Part shown: positions 1 through 6,088 of the stretch, piece by piece | Position numbering within the stretch: position 1 is the stretch's first letter | Layout: each line of letters begins with the position of its first letter | Assembly (NCBI GenBank): GCA_035526665.1 | Contig: DATLBY010000058.1 | Location: forward strand, 1 to 6,088 | DNA length: 6,088 bases | Source of the DNA: DATLBY01 sp035526665 | GTDB taxonomy: Bacteria; Acidobacteriota; Terriglobia; Bryobacterales; Bryobacteraceae | Direction of reading: 5' to 3' | Notes under the pieces: generated by a model | What the model was told of the DNA's origin: nothing | Seen by the model: only the letters and a program-made list of their open reading frames with translations | Database searches by the model: none | Translations under genes and position numbers: made by a program

Positions 1-69
1 AGACGGCAAGATGTCTTCCCTGATGATTTCCCCTGGATGGACGGCCGGCAATCGGGTCTTTTTCTCGAT
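1..69 (-). pseudogene. HigA-type antitoxin, N-terminal fragment (runs off left edge)
   Basis: Read on the minus strand, the frame ending at base 1 gives LPAVHPGEIIREDILPS. This is the N-terminal signature of HigA/VapI-type XRE-family antitoxins ('PxHPGExLRExxL'), which lies just before their helix-turn-helix domain. HigA binds and neutralises HigB and represses its own operon. The fragment directly follows the HigB-like remnant, the usual toxin-first higBA order. No ATG or GTG start is visible: the expected position reads ATC GAG AAA AAG (69-58), which may be a decayed ATG, and a TTG at 51-49 is the only alternative I see. The helix-turn-helix lies outside the window, so whether the rest is intact is unknown. 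Family recognition is from the motif; loss of the start is inference. Confidence 0.65.
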
Positions 70-83
70 GACTTTCCTTCCTG

Positions 84-375
84 ATGGTAATCTTCAAAAT
101 CGGCATCCAAATCGTTTTCACCTGACCACCCAAAGGTGATCCGGTAATTTCTGTCAAGCGCACTGACCATCGCTTCGGGATCCCTTGCAGGACATGAAAG
201 CGAAAGCCCAACGATATTCATGTCCTCTGGTTGACTCGCTATTTCCAGTAACTGGAGAATGCGCGCGCACTTCCTGATCTGATCTGCACCGATCCGCCGA
301 GTCTTTCCGGCGAGATAGATCTCCTCTAGGCCCTTTATGTCTGAAGCTCTCGATCGTTCTTGTGTTGTAAACCAT
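84..375 (-). pseudogene. Frameshifted HigB-type (RelE/ParE superfamily) mRNA-interferase toxin remnant
   Basis: Joining three minus-strand frames rebuilds almost a whole HigB toxin, a ribosome-dependent mRNA endonuclease of about 92 residues. From ATG 375 the first frame gives IESFRHKG, the classic HigB N-terminus. An extra base near 329-333 (GGGCC) moves the match to a second frame: LEEIYLAGKTRRIG, then ILQLLEIASQPEDMNIVG. An extra G at 207-209 moves it to a third: GFRFHVLQG, then KRWSVRLT. A missing base near 150-151 returns it to the second frame: NYRITF, then the family C-terminus DFEDYH (101-84). The next codon is CAG (83-81) where a stop would be expected, perhaps a lost TAG. ATG 375 lies about seven codons upstream of the usual HigB start; codon ACG at 357-355 may be the decayed original start. 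The 73-codon open frame from 375 to 154 is therefore not a gene in its own right. Sequencing error is possible, but the next 5.5 kb is free of frameshifts, so real decay is more likely. Confidence 0.75.
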
Positions 376-392
376 TTACTTTACAGCCTCAA
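364..392 (-). promoter_or_regulatory. Possible promoter and operator of the higBA remnant
   Basis: On the minus strand TTGAGG (392-387) and TACAAC (369-364) form a 4/6 plus 4/6 promoter with a 17-base spacer. Lying within it is the inverted repeat TGTAAACCATTTACTTTACA (+ strand, 366-385), with TGTAAA/TTTACA outer arms and a nested GTAAA-CCA-TTTAC (367-379). HigA-type antitoxins repress by binding inverted repeats over their own promoter, so this fits an autoregulatory site. That reading is inference: I do not recognise the exact sequence as a known HigA operator. The start of transcription would fall near 357, close to the presumed decayed start codon of the toxin, and downstream of ATG 375. 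Confidence 0.33.
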
Positions 393-437
393 ATTTTAGG
401 GTGCGCGCGAGACGCAGCTTAAAAAAAATCTGTTCCC

Positions 438-467
438 TTGCAAGAAATACCCTCTGGAGGGTATACC
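438..467 (+). promoter_or_regulatory. Predicted promoter of the efflux operon
   Basis: TTGCAA (438-443) as -35 and TATACC (462-467) as -10 each match the sigma-70 consensus at four of six positions, with an 18-base spacer. This places transcription start near 474 and leaves an untranslated leader of about 30 bases before the adaptor ATG at 505. The spacer is slightly longer than the optimal 17 and is almost filled by a perfect palindrome, which is typical of activated or tightly repressed promoters. No better pair was seen between 376 and 504. Confidence 0.45.
447..464 (+). promoter_or_regulatory. Perfect 18-bp palindromic operator candidate (MerR- or CsoR-like)
   Basis: ATACCCTCTGGAGGGTAT has two 8-base arms (447-454 and 457-464) that are exact reverse complements around a TG centre. 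It begins three bases after the -35 and its right arm overlaps the -10. MerR-family activators bind palindromes in the -35/-10 spacer, and their sites often carry ACCCTC/GAGGGT-like half sites. CsoR-family copper repressors bind sites of the type ATACCC...GGGTAT that overlap the -10. The sequence fits both; which regulator acts here is inference, and no regulator gene lies in the window. The palindrome and its position are directly visible. Confidence 0.6.
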
Positions 468-474
468 GCTACTT

Positions 475-485
475 CCGCGCCGCGG
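475..485 (+). repeat. Small GC-rich inverted repeat in the operon leader
   Basis: CCGCGCCGCGG is a perfect inverted repeat with 5-base arms around a single C. It lies at or just after the predicted transcription start and 19 bases before the adaptor ATG. It could be a short operator or simply a chance GC-rich palindrome. A single-base loop cannot form a stable RNA hairpin without opening pairs, so a DNA role would be more likely than an RNA one. Confidence 0.25.
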
Positions 486-504
486 CTTATCTTCGTATGT
501 AAAG

Positions 505-1779
505 ATGGCAGAACAATCCGGCTTTGAACAGACGCGGGGGAGTGTGTTTCCAGTTCTACTGGTGTGCCTTGGAGCATTATGTACTATCAATTGCTCCCGC
601 TCTAACGCTGTGAAGGCGGAGACGTCCCCGCAAGCGCCGATCCCCTCGGTCGCCGTGGCAAGAGCTTCTCTCGAAGATCTCACGCGCGACCTCACTTTGA
701 CCGCCGAGTTCAAACCTTTTCAGGAAGTCGAGGTGATGGCCAAGGTGGCGGGCTACGTGAAGAAGATCTACGTGGACGCCGGTGACAGGGTGCAGCAGGG
801 TCAACTGCTGGCCAGCCTGGAGATCCCGGAGATGGGCGACGAGATGGTGAAGGCCACCGCTGGAGTAGCCCGCAGCGCCGCACAGGCAGCCCATGCCCGC
901 GATGAGATCCGGCGGGCTGAGGCGGCGCACCAGATGACGCACCTCTCCTATGAGCGCCTGCAGGCCGTCATGAAGCAGCGCCCGGGGCTGATCGCGCAGC
1001 AAGAAATTGACGGCGCGCGCAGCAAAGACCTGGTGTCGGAGGCGCAGGTCTCCTCCGCGAAATCGAACCTCTCGGCCGCGGCTGAGCAGGTAAGTTTCAA
1101 CACGGCAGAACAGAACAAGACGAAGACGCTGTTCCAATACACGCGCGTGACTGCTCCATTTTCGGGCGTCATTACCCGGCGCTACGCCGACACCGGTTCC
1201 ATGATTCAGGCCGGCACCGCCTCGCAAACGCAGGCGATGCCGCTGGTGCGCCTGTCGGAAAACAGCCTGCTGCGGCTGATTCTTCCAGTGCCCGAATCGG
1301 CGGTGCCGGGTATTCATGTGGGGCAGGAAGTGGCGGTCCATGTGGCTGCTCTCGACCGCGATTTTCCGGGCAAAGTGGCACGCTTTACCGGTAAAGTACA
1401 GTCCGCCACGCGCACGATGGACACCGAAGTGGATGTCCCAAACAAGAACCTGGTGCTGATTCCGGGCATGTACGCCGAAGTCAAGCTGATGCTCGACAAA
1501 CACCCGCAGGCGCTGGCCATTCCGGTTTCCGCAGTGGATCCCGACGCGGGGGATTCCCAAGCAGTGCAACGAGCGGGCCGCGTGCTGGTGGTTACCAGCG
1601 CCAACCGCCTGGAGTCGCGCAAGATCAGCCTAGGCCTGGAAACCGCCAATTACGTGGAGGTGCAGTCAGGTCTCACGAAGGGCGATCTGGTGGTGATCGG
1701 GAACCGCGCGGGCCTGGAGCCGGGTAGCCTGGTCCGTCCGAAACTGACTACGCTCAGCGCGACGAAAGAGGGCCAGTAA
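505..1779 (+). CDS. RND efflux periplasmic adaptor (membrane fusion protein, HlyD/AcrA family)
   Basis: A 424-residue adaptor that would link the inner-membrane pump to the outer-membrane channel. Residues 14-29 form a hydrophobic export segment, and Cys30 (TINC, then SRS) suggests a lipoprotein anchor, although the lipobox is poor and the N-terminus carries Glu3 and Glu8. The first half of the lipoyl-like domain is at about 69-110 (AGYVKKIYVDAGDRV, from residue 82). A long alpha-helical hairpin spans about 113-210, and the second lipoyl half opens with TRVTAPFSGVITRR (213-226). A beta-barrel covers about 248-330, including PGMYAEVKL (320-328), and a membrane-proximal domain about 334-415. 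The length is normal for the family. ATG 505 is the only ATG or GTG after the in-frame stop at 397-399 and before the export segment, but it lacks a Shine-Dalgarno sequence (only AAAG abuts it). The stop overlaps the pump start by one base (TAATG). Substrate is unknown. Confidence 0.95.
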   Translation: MAEQSGFEQTRGSVFPVLLVCLGALCTINCSRSNAVKAETSPQAPIPSVAVARASLEDLTRDLTLTAEFKPFQEVEVMAKVAGYVKKIYVDAGDRVQQGQLLASLEIPEMGDEMVKATAGVARSAAQAAHARDEIRRAEAAHQMTHLSYERLQAVMKQRPGLIAQQEIDGARSKDLVSEAQVSSAKSNLSAAAEQVSFNTAEQNKTKTLFQYTRVTAPFSGVITRRYADTGSMIQAGTASQTQAMPLVRLSENSLLRLILPVPESAVPGIHVGQEVAVHVAALDRDFPGKVARFTGKVQSATRTMDTEVDVPNKNLVLIPGMYAEVKLMLDKHPQALAIPVSAVDPDAGDSQAVQRAGRVLVVTSANRLESRKISLGLETANYVEVQSGLTKGDLVVIGNRAGLEPGSLVRPKLTTLSATKEGQ

Positions 1780-4700
1780 TGTCGCGCTTCGCAATCCGGA
1801 CCCCGTACTTCATTGTTGTAGTTTGCCTGATGATCGCGGTGGTGGGCATCACCAGCCTGGCGCGCATGCCGGTGGATATGTTCCCCGCGATGAACATCCC
1901 GGTGGTGGTGGTCGCCACCTTCTACTCGGGCATGCCGCCGGAGCAGATTGAGACGGATATCACTGGCCGTTTTGAACGTTTTTTCACCCTGGCCAGCGGC
2001 ATTGAGCACATCGAGTCCCGCTCGCTGCCGGGCGTCAGCATCATCAAAGTCTATTTTCAGCCGGGCTCGAATGCCGATTCCGCCGTGGGAACAATCTCGA
2101 ACCTTGCAATGGCGCAGTTGCGGCGGCTTCCACAAGGAACGCTTCCACCGGTGGTATTGAAATTCGATGCCTCCAGTCTTCCCGTGTGCCTGGTCACCCT
2201 GACGGGCGAAGGCCTAAACCAGACCAAACTGCGGGACTTGGCGCAGTACACGGTACGCAATCAGATCGCGGGAGTGCCGGGCGCCTCGGTGCCGCAGCCG
2301 TTTGGCGGGAAATACCGCCAGATCATGGTGTATGCGGACCCCACCAAGCTGGAGGCGCACCATCTAAGCCTGATGGACGTGGTCCGCGGAGTCAACGATT
2401 CGAATCTGATTCTGCCTTCCGGCGATGTGCAAATTGGCTCGCTGGATTACAGCATCTATACGAATAGCCAGCTTCGGGGCATTCCGGAGATCGATCAGCT
2501 TCCGTTGAAAACCGTCGGCAACGCGCAGGTGAGGGTGGGCGACATTGGCTATGCCAAGGATGCGCAGCAGACTCAGACGAGTATCGTTCGTGTTGATGGC
2601 AAGAAGGCTGTTTATCTCCCCATCCTGCGACAGGGGGGGGACACCAACACGATTGCAGTTGTCGACGGCGTAAGAAATGTGGTCAAGGATCTGCTGGATG
2701 TGCCCGAGCAACTGATCACTCGCGTGGTCTTCGATCAATCCCAATTCGTGAAGACCGCGATAGAAACGCTGCTGCATGAGGGAGCCATCGGGCTCTTTCT
2801 TACCTCCCTGATGATTCTGATTTTTCTGGGAAGCATGCGCGCCACGGTGGCGGTGTTTTTCTCCATCCCGCTGTCCGCGCTAGCCACGATCATTGCGCTT
2901 TCCCTGGGCGGCAATTCGATCAACAGCATGGTTCTTGGCGGCCTCGCGCTAGCGTTCTCACGTTTGATTGACAACTCCGTCGTTGTCCTTGAGAACATTT
3001 ACCGGCATCTGGAACTGGGCGAGCCGCCAGACGTTGCTGCGGAGATCGGCGGCCGCGAGGTGGCCCTCCCGGTGCTGTCGGCGACGCTTTCGACGGTGGT
3101 TGTGTTTTTTCCCGTCACCTTCCTGTATGGCGTCAGCAAGTTCCTCTTTTCCGCGCTGGCTTTTACCGTGGCGCTCGCGCTGTTCGCCTCCTACGCTGTG
3201 GCGCTTACCGTCGTTCCGCTGTTCTGCGCCCGGTTCATCCGGGCCTCCCACCATGGAACGCCATCGGACGAACATACGGTCGAGGTGGACAGGCCCAAAC
3301 CCAAGTGGTCGATAGGCGATCGTTTCAATGTGTGGTTCAACGACCGGTTCGAATCGTTTTTGAAATACTACGACCGGTTGGTGGAAGTCACGCTGCGGCG
3401 GCCGGTAGCGACACTAGTACTATTTGCGGTGTTGTTCGCCGTCAGCCTCGCTATATTTCCTCTGCTTGGACTCTCATTCTTTCCGCGCACGGACGCCGGA
3501 CAGTTCGTCATCAACTTGAAGGCGCCCACCGGCACCCGGCTGGCGGTGACGGAGAACGAAGTGGCTAAAGTCGAGGCCCTGATCCGCGAAGTTGTGCCGC
3601 CGGAAGAGCTGCGGATGATCGTCGCCAATGTCGGCGTCACGCCGGGCTTCTCGTCCATCTATACGTCGAATTCCTCCATGCACACCGCCTTTGTGCAGGT
3701 AGCTTTGCACCCGGAGCATCAGACCGGCAGCTACGAATACATGCGGCGCGCCAAGCAGCGCATCGCAGCGGAATTGCCGGAATTGAGCGCTTATTTCCAA
3801 TCGGGAGGCATGGTGGACGCTGTCCTCAACATGGGGCTACCGGCGCCGATCGACGTGCAAGTCTCCGGGTCGGACCTGGAAAAATCGTATGCGGCGGCCC
3901 TCCAGCTGGCTGAAAAAATCAGGACTGTGCCAGGAGTTGCCGACGTATTCATTCCGCAGGACATCGACTATCCGGCGCTGCAGCTCGACATTGACCGGAC
4001 ACGCGCGGGCGAATTGGGATTAAGCCAGCGCGAAGTAGTGACCAACGTGATCACGGCCCTGACATCGAACCAGATGATCGCGCCCAGCTACTGGGTGGAC
4101 CCCAAGAGCGGCAACGACTACATGCTCACCGTGCAGTATCCGGACATGCAGATCAAAAATATGGGGGACTTGAAATCGATTCCGGTGCGCGGCACATCCA
4201 GCGCCACTCCGGCGCGCCTGGATGCAATCTCGAGTATCCGCCGCACCAAAGCGCCGACTGAAGTGGACCATTACCAGATTCGCAGGACTATCGATATCTA
4301 CGTTCGACCTCTCACCGAGGATCTTGGCCGCGTGGCCAACGCGATTGACGAAATCACGGCGGCCGCCACCATCCCGAAGGGCGTCAAAGTAACGCTGCGC
4401 GGCATGGTGCAGGGTATGCGCGCCTCCTTCCAGAGCTTCGCGCTCGGACTTTGCCTGGCGGTGGTTTTACTGTACCTGATTCTAGTGGCCCAGTTCCGCT
4501 CCTTCGTAGATCCCTTCATCATTCTGATTGCGGTGCCTCCTGGGCTGACTGGAGTTCTACTGACGCTTTGGCTCACCGGTACCACCTTGAATGTAATGTC
4601 CTTGATGGGAGTGCTGATGCTAGTGGGGATCGCGGTCTCGAATAGCATCCTGATTGTGGAGTTTACGCGCCAACTGCGGGAAACCGGGATGGACGTCCGG

Positions 4701-4934
4701 GAAGCGGTGGCAGTAGCGTGCCGGGTCCGGCTGCGCCCGGTGATCATGACGTCGCTGGCGACGATCATCGGTTTGCTGCCGATGGCGTTGAAGCTCGGCG
4801 CGGGCAGCGAATCGTATGCGCCGCTGGCTCGCGCCATTCTGGGAGGATTAAGTGTGTCGGTTGTGCTGACGGTATTTCTGGTGCCTGCGGCCTATTTGCT
4901 AGTGCATCGCAAGCCCGCGCGGGAGGCAGTCTGA
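1779..4934 (+). CDS. RND-family inner-membrane efflux pump (AcrB/HAE-like permease)
   Basis: A 1051-residue pump of normal RND length that would export substrates by proton antiport as a trimer with the adaptor and channel. TM1 is at about 10-28, and a large periplasmic porter loop covers about 30-330. TM2-TM6 lie at about 336-350, 356-376, 384-404, 431-449 and 458-482. After a charged cytoplasmic linker, TM7 is at about 543-560, a second porter loop at about 562-880, and TM8-TM12 at about 885-903, 912-932, 939-960, 984-1006 and 1020-1042. The TM4 motif is RLIDNSVVVLEN (395-406): Asp398 matches AcrB D407, but Asn399 replaces D408. In TM10 (GIAVSNSILIVEF) Ser954 replaces K940. In TM11, Arg984 and Thr991 match R971 and T978. 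It lacks the metal-pump (CusA-type) TM4 signature, so it is HAE-like. A good ribosome site, AAAGAGG (1765-1771), lies seven bases before the ATG, inside the adaptor gene. A run of eight G at 2633-2640 stays in frame. The gene symbol is left blank because orthology to a named pump cannot be shown. Confidence 0.97.
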   Translation: MSRFAIRTPYFIVVVCLMIAVVGITSLARMPVDMFPAMNIPVVVVATFYSGMPPEQIETDITGRFERFFTLASGIEHIESRSLPGVSIIKVYFQPGSNADSAVGTISNLAMAQLRRLPQGTLPPVVLKFDASSLPVCLVTLTGEGLNQTKLRDLAQYTVRNQIAGVPGASVPQPFGGKYRQIMVYADPTKLEAHHLSLMDVVRGVNDSNLILPSGDVQIGSLDYSIYTNSQLRGIPEIDQLPLKTVGNAQVRVGDIGYAKDAQQTQTSIVRVDGKKAVYLPILRQGGDTNTIAVVDGVRNVVKDLLDVPEQLITRVVFDQSQFVKTAIETLLHEGAIGLFLTSLMILIFLGSMRATVAVFFSIPLSALATIIALSLGGNSINSMVLGGLALAFSRLIDNSVVVLENIYRHLELGEPPDVAAEIGGREVALPVLSATLSTVVVFFPVTFLYGVSKFLFSALAFTVALALFASYAVALTVVPLFCARFIRASHHGTPSDEHTVEVDRPKPKWSIGDRFNVWFNDRFESFLKYYDRLVEVTLRRPVATLVLFAVLFAVSLAIFPLLGLSFFPRTDAGQFVINLKAPTGTRLAVTENEVAKVEALIREVVPPEELRMIVANVGVTPGFSSIYTSNSSMHTAFVQVALHPEHQTGSYEYMRRAKQRIAAELPELSAYFQSGGMVDAVLNMGLPAPIDVQVSGSDLEKSYAAALQLAEKIRTVPGVADVFIPQDIDYPALQLDIDRTRAGELGLSQREVVTNVITALTSNQMIAPSYWVDPKSGNDYMLTVQYPDMQIKNMGDLKSIPVRGTSSATPARLDAISSIRRTKAPTEVDHYQIRRTIDIYVRPLTEDLGRVANAIDEITAAATIPKGVKVTLRGMVQGMRASFQSFALGLCLAVVLLYLILVAQFRSFVDPFIILIAVPPGLTGVLLTLWLTGTTLNVMSLMGVLMLVGIAVSNSILIVEFTRQLRETGMDVREAVAVACRVRLRPVIMTSLATIIGLLPMALKLGAGSESYAPLARAILGGLSVSVVLTVFLVPAAYLLVHRKPAREAV

Positions 4935-6088
4935 TGGGCGGGCCGCTGGTGCGCTTACAGCCATTTCTAATGGCTCTGTGCCTGTCGGGCGCCGCCTTCG
5001 CGCAGGGCACCCTTCGCCTTACCTTGAAAGAGGCGGAGAAGATCGCCATTCAGAACAACCCGCGGTTCGCCGGAGCGAAATATAGCGCGGCGGCAGCCGG
5101 GCAGATTCCATCTGAGATCTCCGCGAATTTCCAGCCAACGCTCTTCGGGAGTCTGACCGGCGTCGGCGCCGATGGCGGCTCCCGGCTGGCGGCCGGCGGC
5201 CTGAACAATCCAGTTGTCTATAATCGCTTGGGCTCGGGGCTCTCGATCAGCCAGTTGATCACGGATTTTGGACGGACGGGCAGCCTGGTGGAATCGGCTA
5301 AACTGCGCGCCAAAGCCGAGGACCAGGTCACCGAAAGCACGCGCGCTGAAATTCTGCTGGCAACCGATCGCGCCTATTTCGACGTGCTGCGCACTCAGGC
5401 TCTTGAAAAAGTGGCGGAGCAGACCGTGGCGGCGCGCCAGTTAGTAGCCGAACAGGTTACGGCGCTGGCGCAGGCCAGCCTGAAATCGACGCTTGACGTC
5501 AGCTTCGCGAATGTGAACCTTGCGGATGCACGGCTGCAATTGGCCGGAGCGCGCAACAATGTAAATGCCGCGCTTGCCGTACTGGCTACCGCGATGGGAA
5601 TTCCCGGCCAGCAGGCGTTCACTCTAGAAGAGGAGGCAATGCCGGCTCCTTTGCCGGACACGGTACTGCCGCTGATCCAGCAGGCCCTCCAGGACCGGCC
5701 GGAACTGGCGAGTCTCCGGCTGCAGCAGAATGCCTCCGGGAAGTTTGCCGAGGCGGAGCGCGCTCTCTCTCGCCCCAGTATCGGCGTGATCGCCACGGGC
5801 GGCTTCTCGCCCGCCGGACAGGACACAGTGCCCGGACGTTATGGCGCACTGGGAGTCAACGTGAACGTGCCCATTTTTAATGGGGGATTGTTCAAGGCGA
5901 GGCGCTCCGAAGCCGAGCTGCGGTCGCAGGCAGCTGCACAAAGTGTAAAGGACCTGGAGAACCGGATTGCGCGCGATGTCCGCGTAGCGTTTCTGGAGGC
6001 GGCCACGGCGGATGCGCGGGTCGGGCTGGCCAACGAGTTTCTCAAGCAGGCGCAGCTTGCCCTCGATCTGGCCCAGAGCCGCTACGAT
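4934..6088 (+). CDS. TolC-like outer-membrane efflux channel (OMF family), 3' end outside window
   Basis: The frame is open for 385 codons from ATG 4934 to the last base, with no stop. OMF proteins usually have about 430-480 residues, so roughly 50-90 are missing. A signal peptide is clear: hydrophobic residues 10-22 and a cleavage site after SGAAFA (23/24). Two tandem OEP repeats follow. The first starts with LTLKEAEKIAIQNNP (about 29-43) and includes the strand motif LITDFGRTG (108-116). The second starts around QDRPELASLRL (253-263) and includes VPIFNGG (312-318), matching the family 'P(I/L)F(N/D)GG'. The fragment ends in LAQSRYD, which normally precedes the last helical segment. The protein would form the trimeric exit duct. 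The start overlaps the pump stop (TGATG), with a strong GGAGG at 4922-4926 seven bases upstream, so its expression is likely coupled to the pump. The long helices are Ala/Gln/Glu-rich, as expected for the periplasmic tunnel. Confidence 0.95.
   Translation, partial: MGGPLVRLQPFLMALCLSGAAFAQGTLRLTLKEAEKIAIQNNPRFAGAKYSAAAAGQIPSEISANFQPTLFGSLTGVGADGGSRLAAGGLNNPVVYNRLGSGLSISQLITDFGRTGSLVESAKLRAKAEDQVTESTRAEILLATDRAYFDVLRTQALEKVAEQTVAARQLVAEQVTALAQASLKSTLDVSFANVNLADARLQLAGARNNVNAALAVLATAMGIPGQQAFTLEEEAMPAPLPDTVLPLIQQALQDRPELASLRLQQNASGKFAEAERALSRPSIGVIATGGFSPAGQDTVPGRYGALGVNVNVPIFNGGLFKARRSEAELRSQAAAQSVKDLENRIARDVRVAFLEAATADARVGLANEFLKQAQLALDLAQSRYD

Noticed and set aside
154..375. A 73-codon open frame on the minus strand as an intact small protein
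   Set aside because: Only its first 15 or so residues match a known family (HigB). The rest is out of frame with the HigB match, so it is a product of the frameshift.
421..428. A8 tract as part of a Rho-independent terminator
   Set aside because: No stable GC-rich stem precedes the T-run when read on the minus strand, and no gene ends there on either strand.
456..461. GGAGGG in the palindrome as a ribosome binding site
   Set aside because: It is over 40 bases from ATG 505 and upstream of the predicted transcription start. The only in-frame near-start codon close by is ATA at 463, which is not credible.
544..546. GTG as an alternative adaptor start, preceded by GGGGGAG
   Set aside because: The purine run ends one base before the GTG, too close to serve as a ribosome site, and starting there would remove the only positive charge (Arg11) before the export segment.
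577..1569. A 330-codon open frame on the minus strand, antisense to the adaptor gene
   Set aside because: It is rich in His, Arg, Gly and Leu as expected for the antisense of a GC-rich gene, shows no domain I recognise, and the plus-strand adaptor fully explains the region.
4298..4837. A 179-codon open frame on the minus strand within the pump gene
   Set aside because: Low-complexity Arg/Ser/Thr-rich translation antisense to conserved transmembrane segments; a shadow frame.
1779..4934. Heavy-metal (CusA-type) RND assignment, prompted by the metal-like operator
   Set aside because: The TM4 segment reads RLIDNSVVVLEN, the HAE pattern, and not the pattern of metal pumps. The operator alone is not enough to assign a metal substrate.
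1..6088. A wholly new defence or mobile system, CRISPR array, tRNA or insertion sequence
   Set aside because: No repeat-spacer arrays, transposase motifs, terminal repeats or tRNA-like cloverleaf were seen. All long open frames resolve to known efflux families or their shadows.

Overview
The window carries most of a tripartite RND-type multidrug efflux operon on the + strand. To its left is a decayed toxin-antitoxin remnant on the - strand. The efflux genes are GC-rich (about 65% in the line I counted), and the pump has the 'RLIDNSVVVLEN' / 'GIAVSNSILIVEF' signature that I associate with efflux pumps of Acidobacteriota (Solibacter/Bryobacter-like). That assignment is from memory of the family, not from a search. 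A didermic (Gram-negative type) organism is certain, because the operon encodes an outer-membrane channel.

Left flank (1-375). This stretch is lower in GC (about 51% over 1-360). On the - strand it contains a HigB-type (RelE/ParE superfamily) toxin gene broken by three single-base indels, followed by the first residues of a HigA-type antitoxin that runs off the left edge. Together they read as a degraded higBA module.

Intergenic region (376-504). A small inverted repeat (366-385) overlaps the upstream edge of the toxin remnant and could be its old operator. Closer to the efflux genes, a perfect 18-bp palindrome (447-464) sits between a plausible -35 and -10. This is the layout of MerR-family or CsoR-like operators, and it is the best candidate for control of the pump.

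Efflux operon (505-6088, + strand). The order is periplasmic adaptor (505-1779), inner-membrane RND pump (1779-4934), then TolC-like outer-membrane channel (4934 to beyond the right edge). Each junction overlaps by one base (TAATG, TGATG), which indicates translational coupling and a single transcript. The pump would take substrate from the inner membrane or periplasm using the proton gradient, the adaptor would bridge the periplasm, and the outer-membrane channel would release it outside. The substrate cannot be told from sequence alone. The pump is HAE-like rather than a heavy-metal CusA type, but its proton-relay residues differ from AcrB.

I see no RNA gene, CRISPR array, insertion sequence or origin. 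I do not think the window holds a wholly new system. The points most worth following are the operator palindrome, the altered proton relay and the decayed higBA locus.
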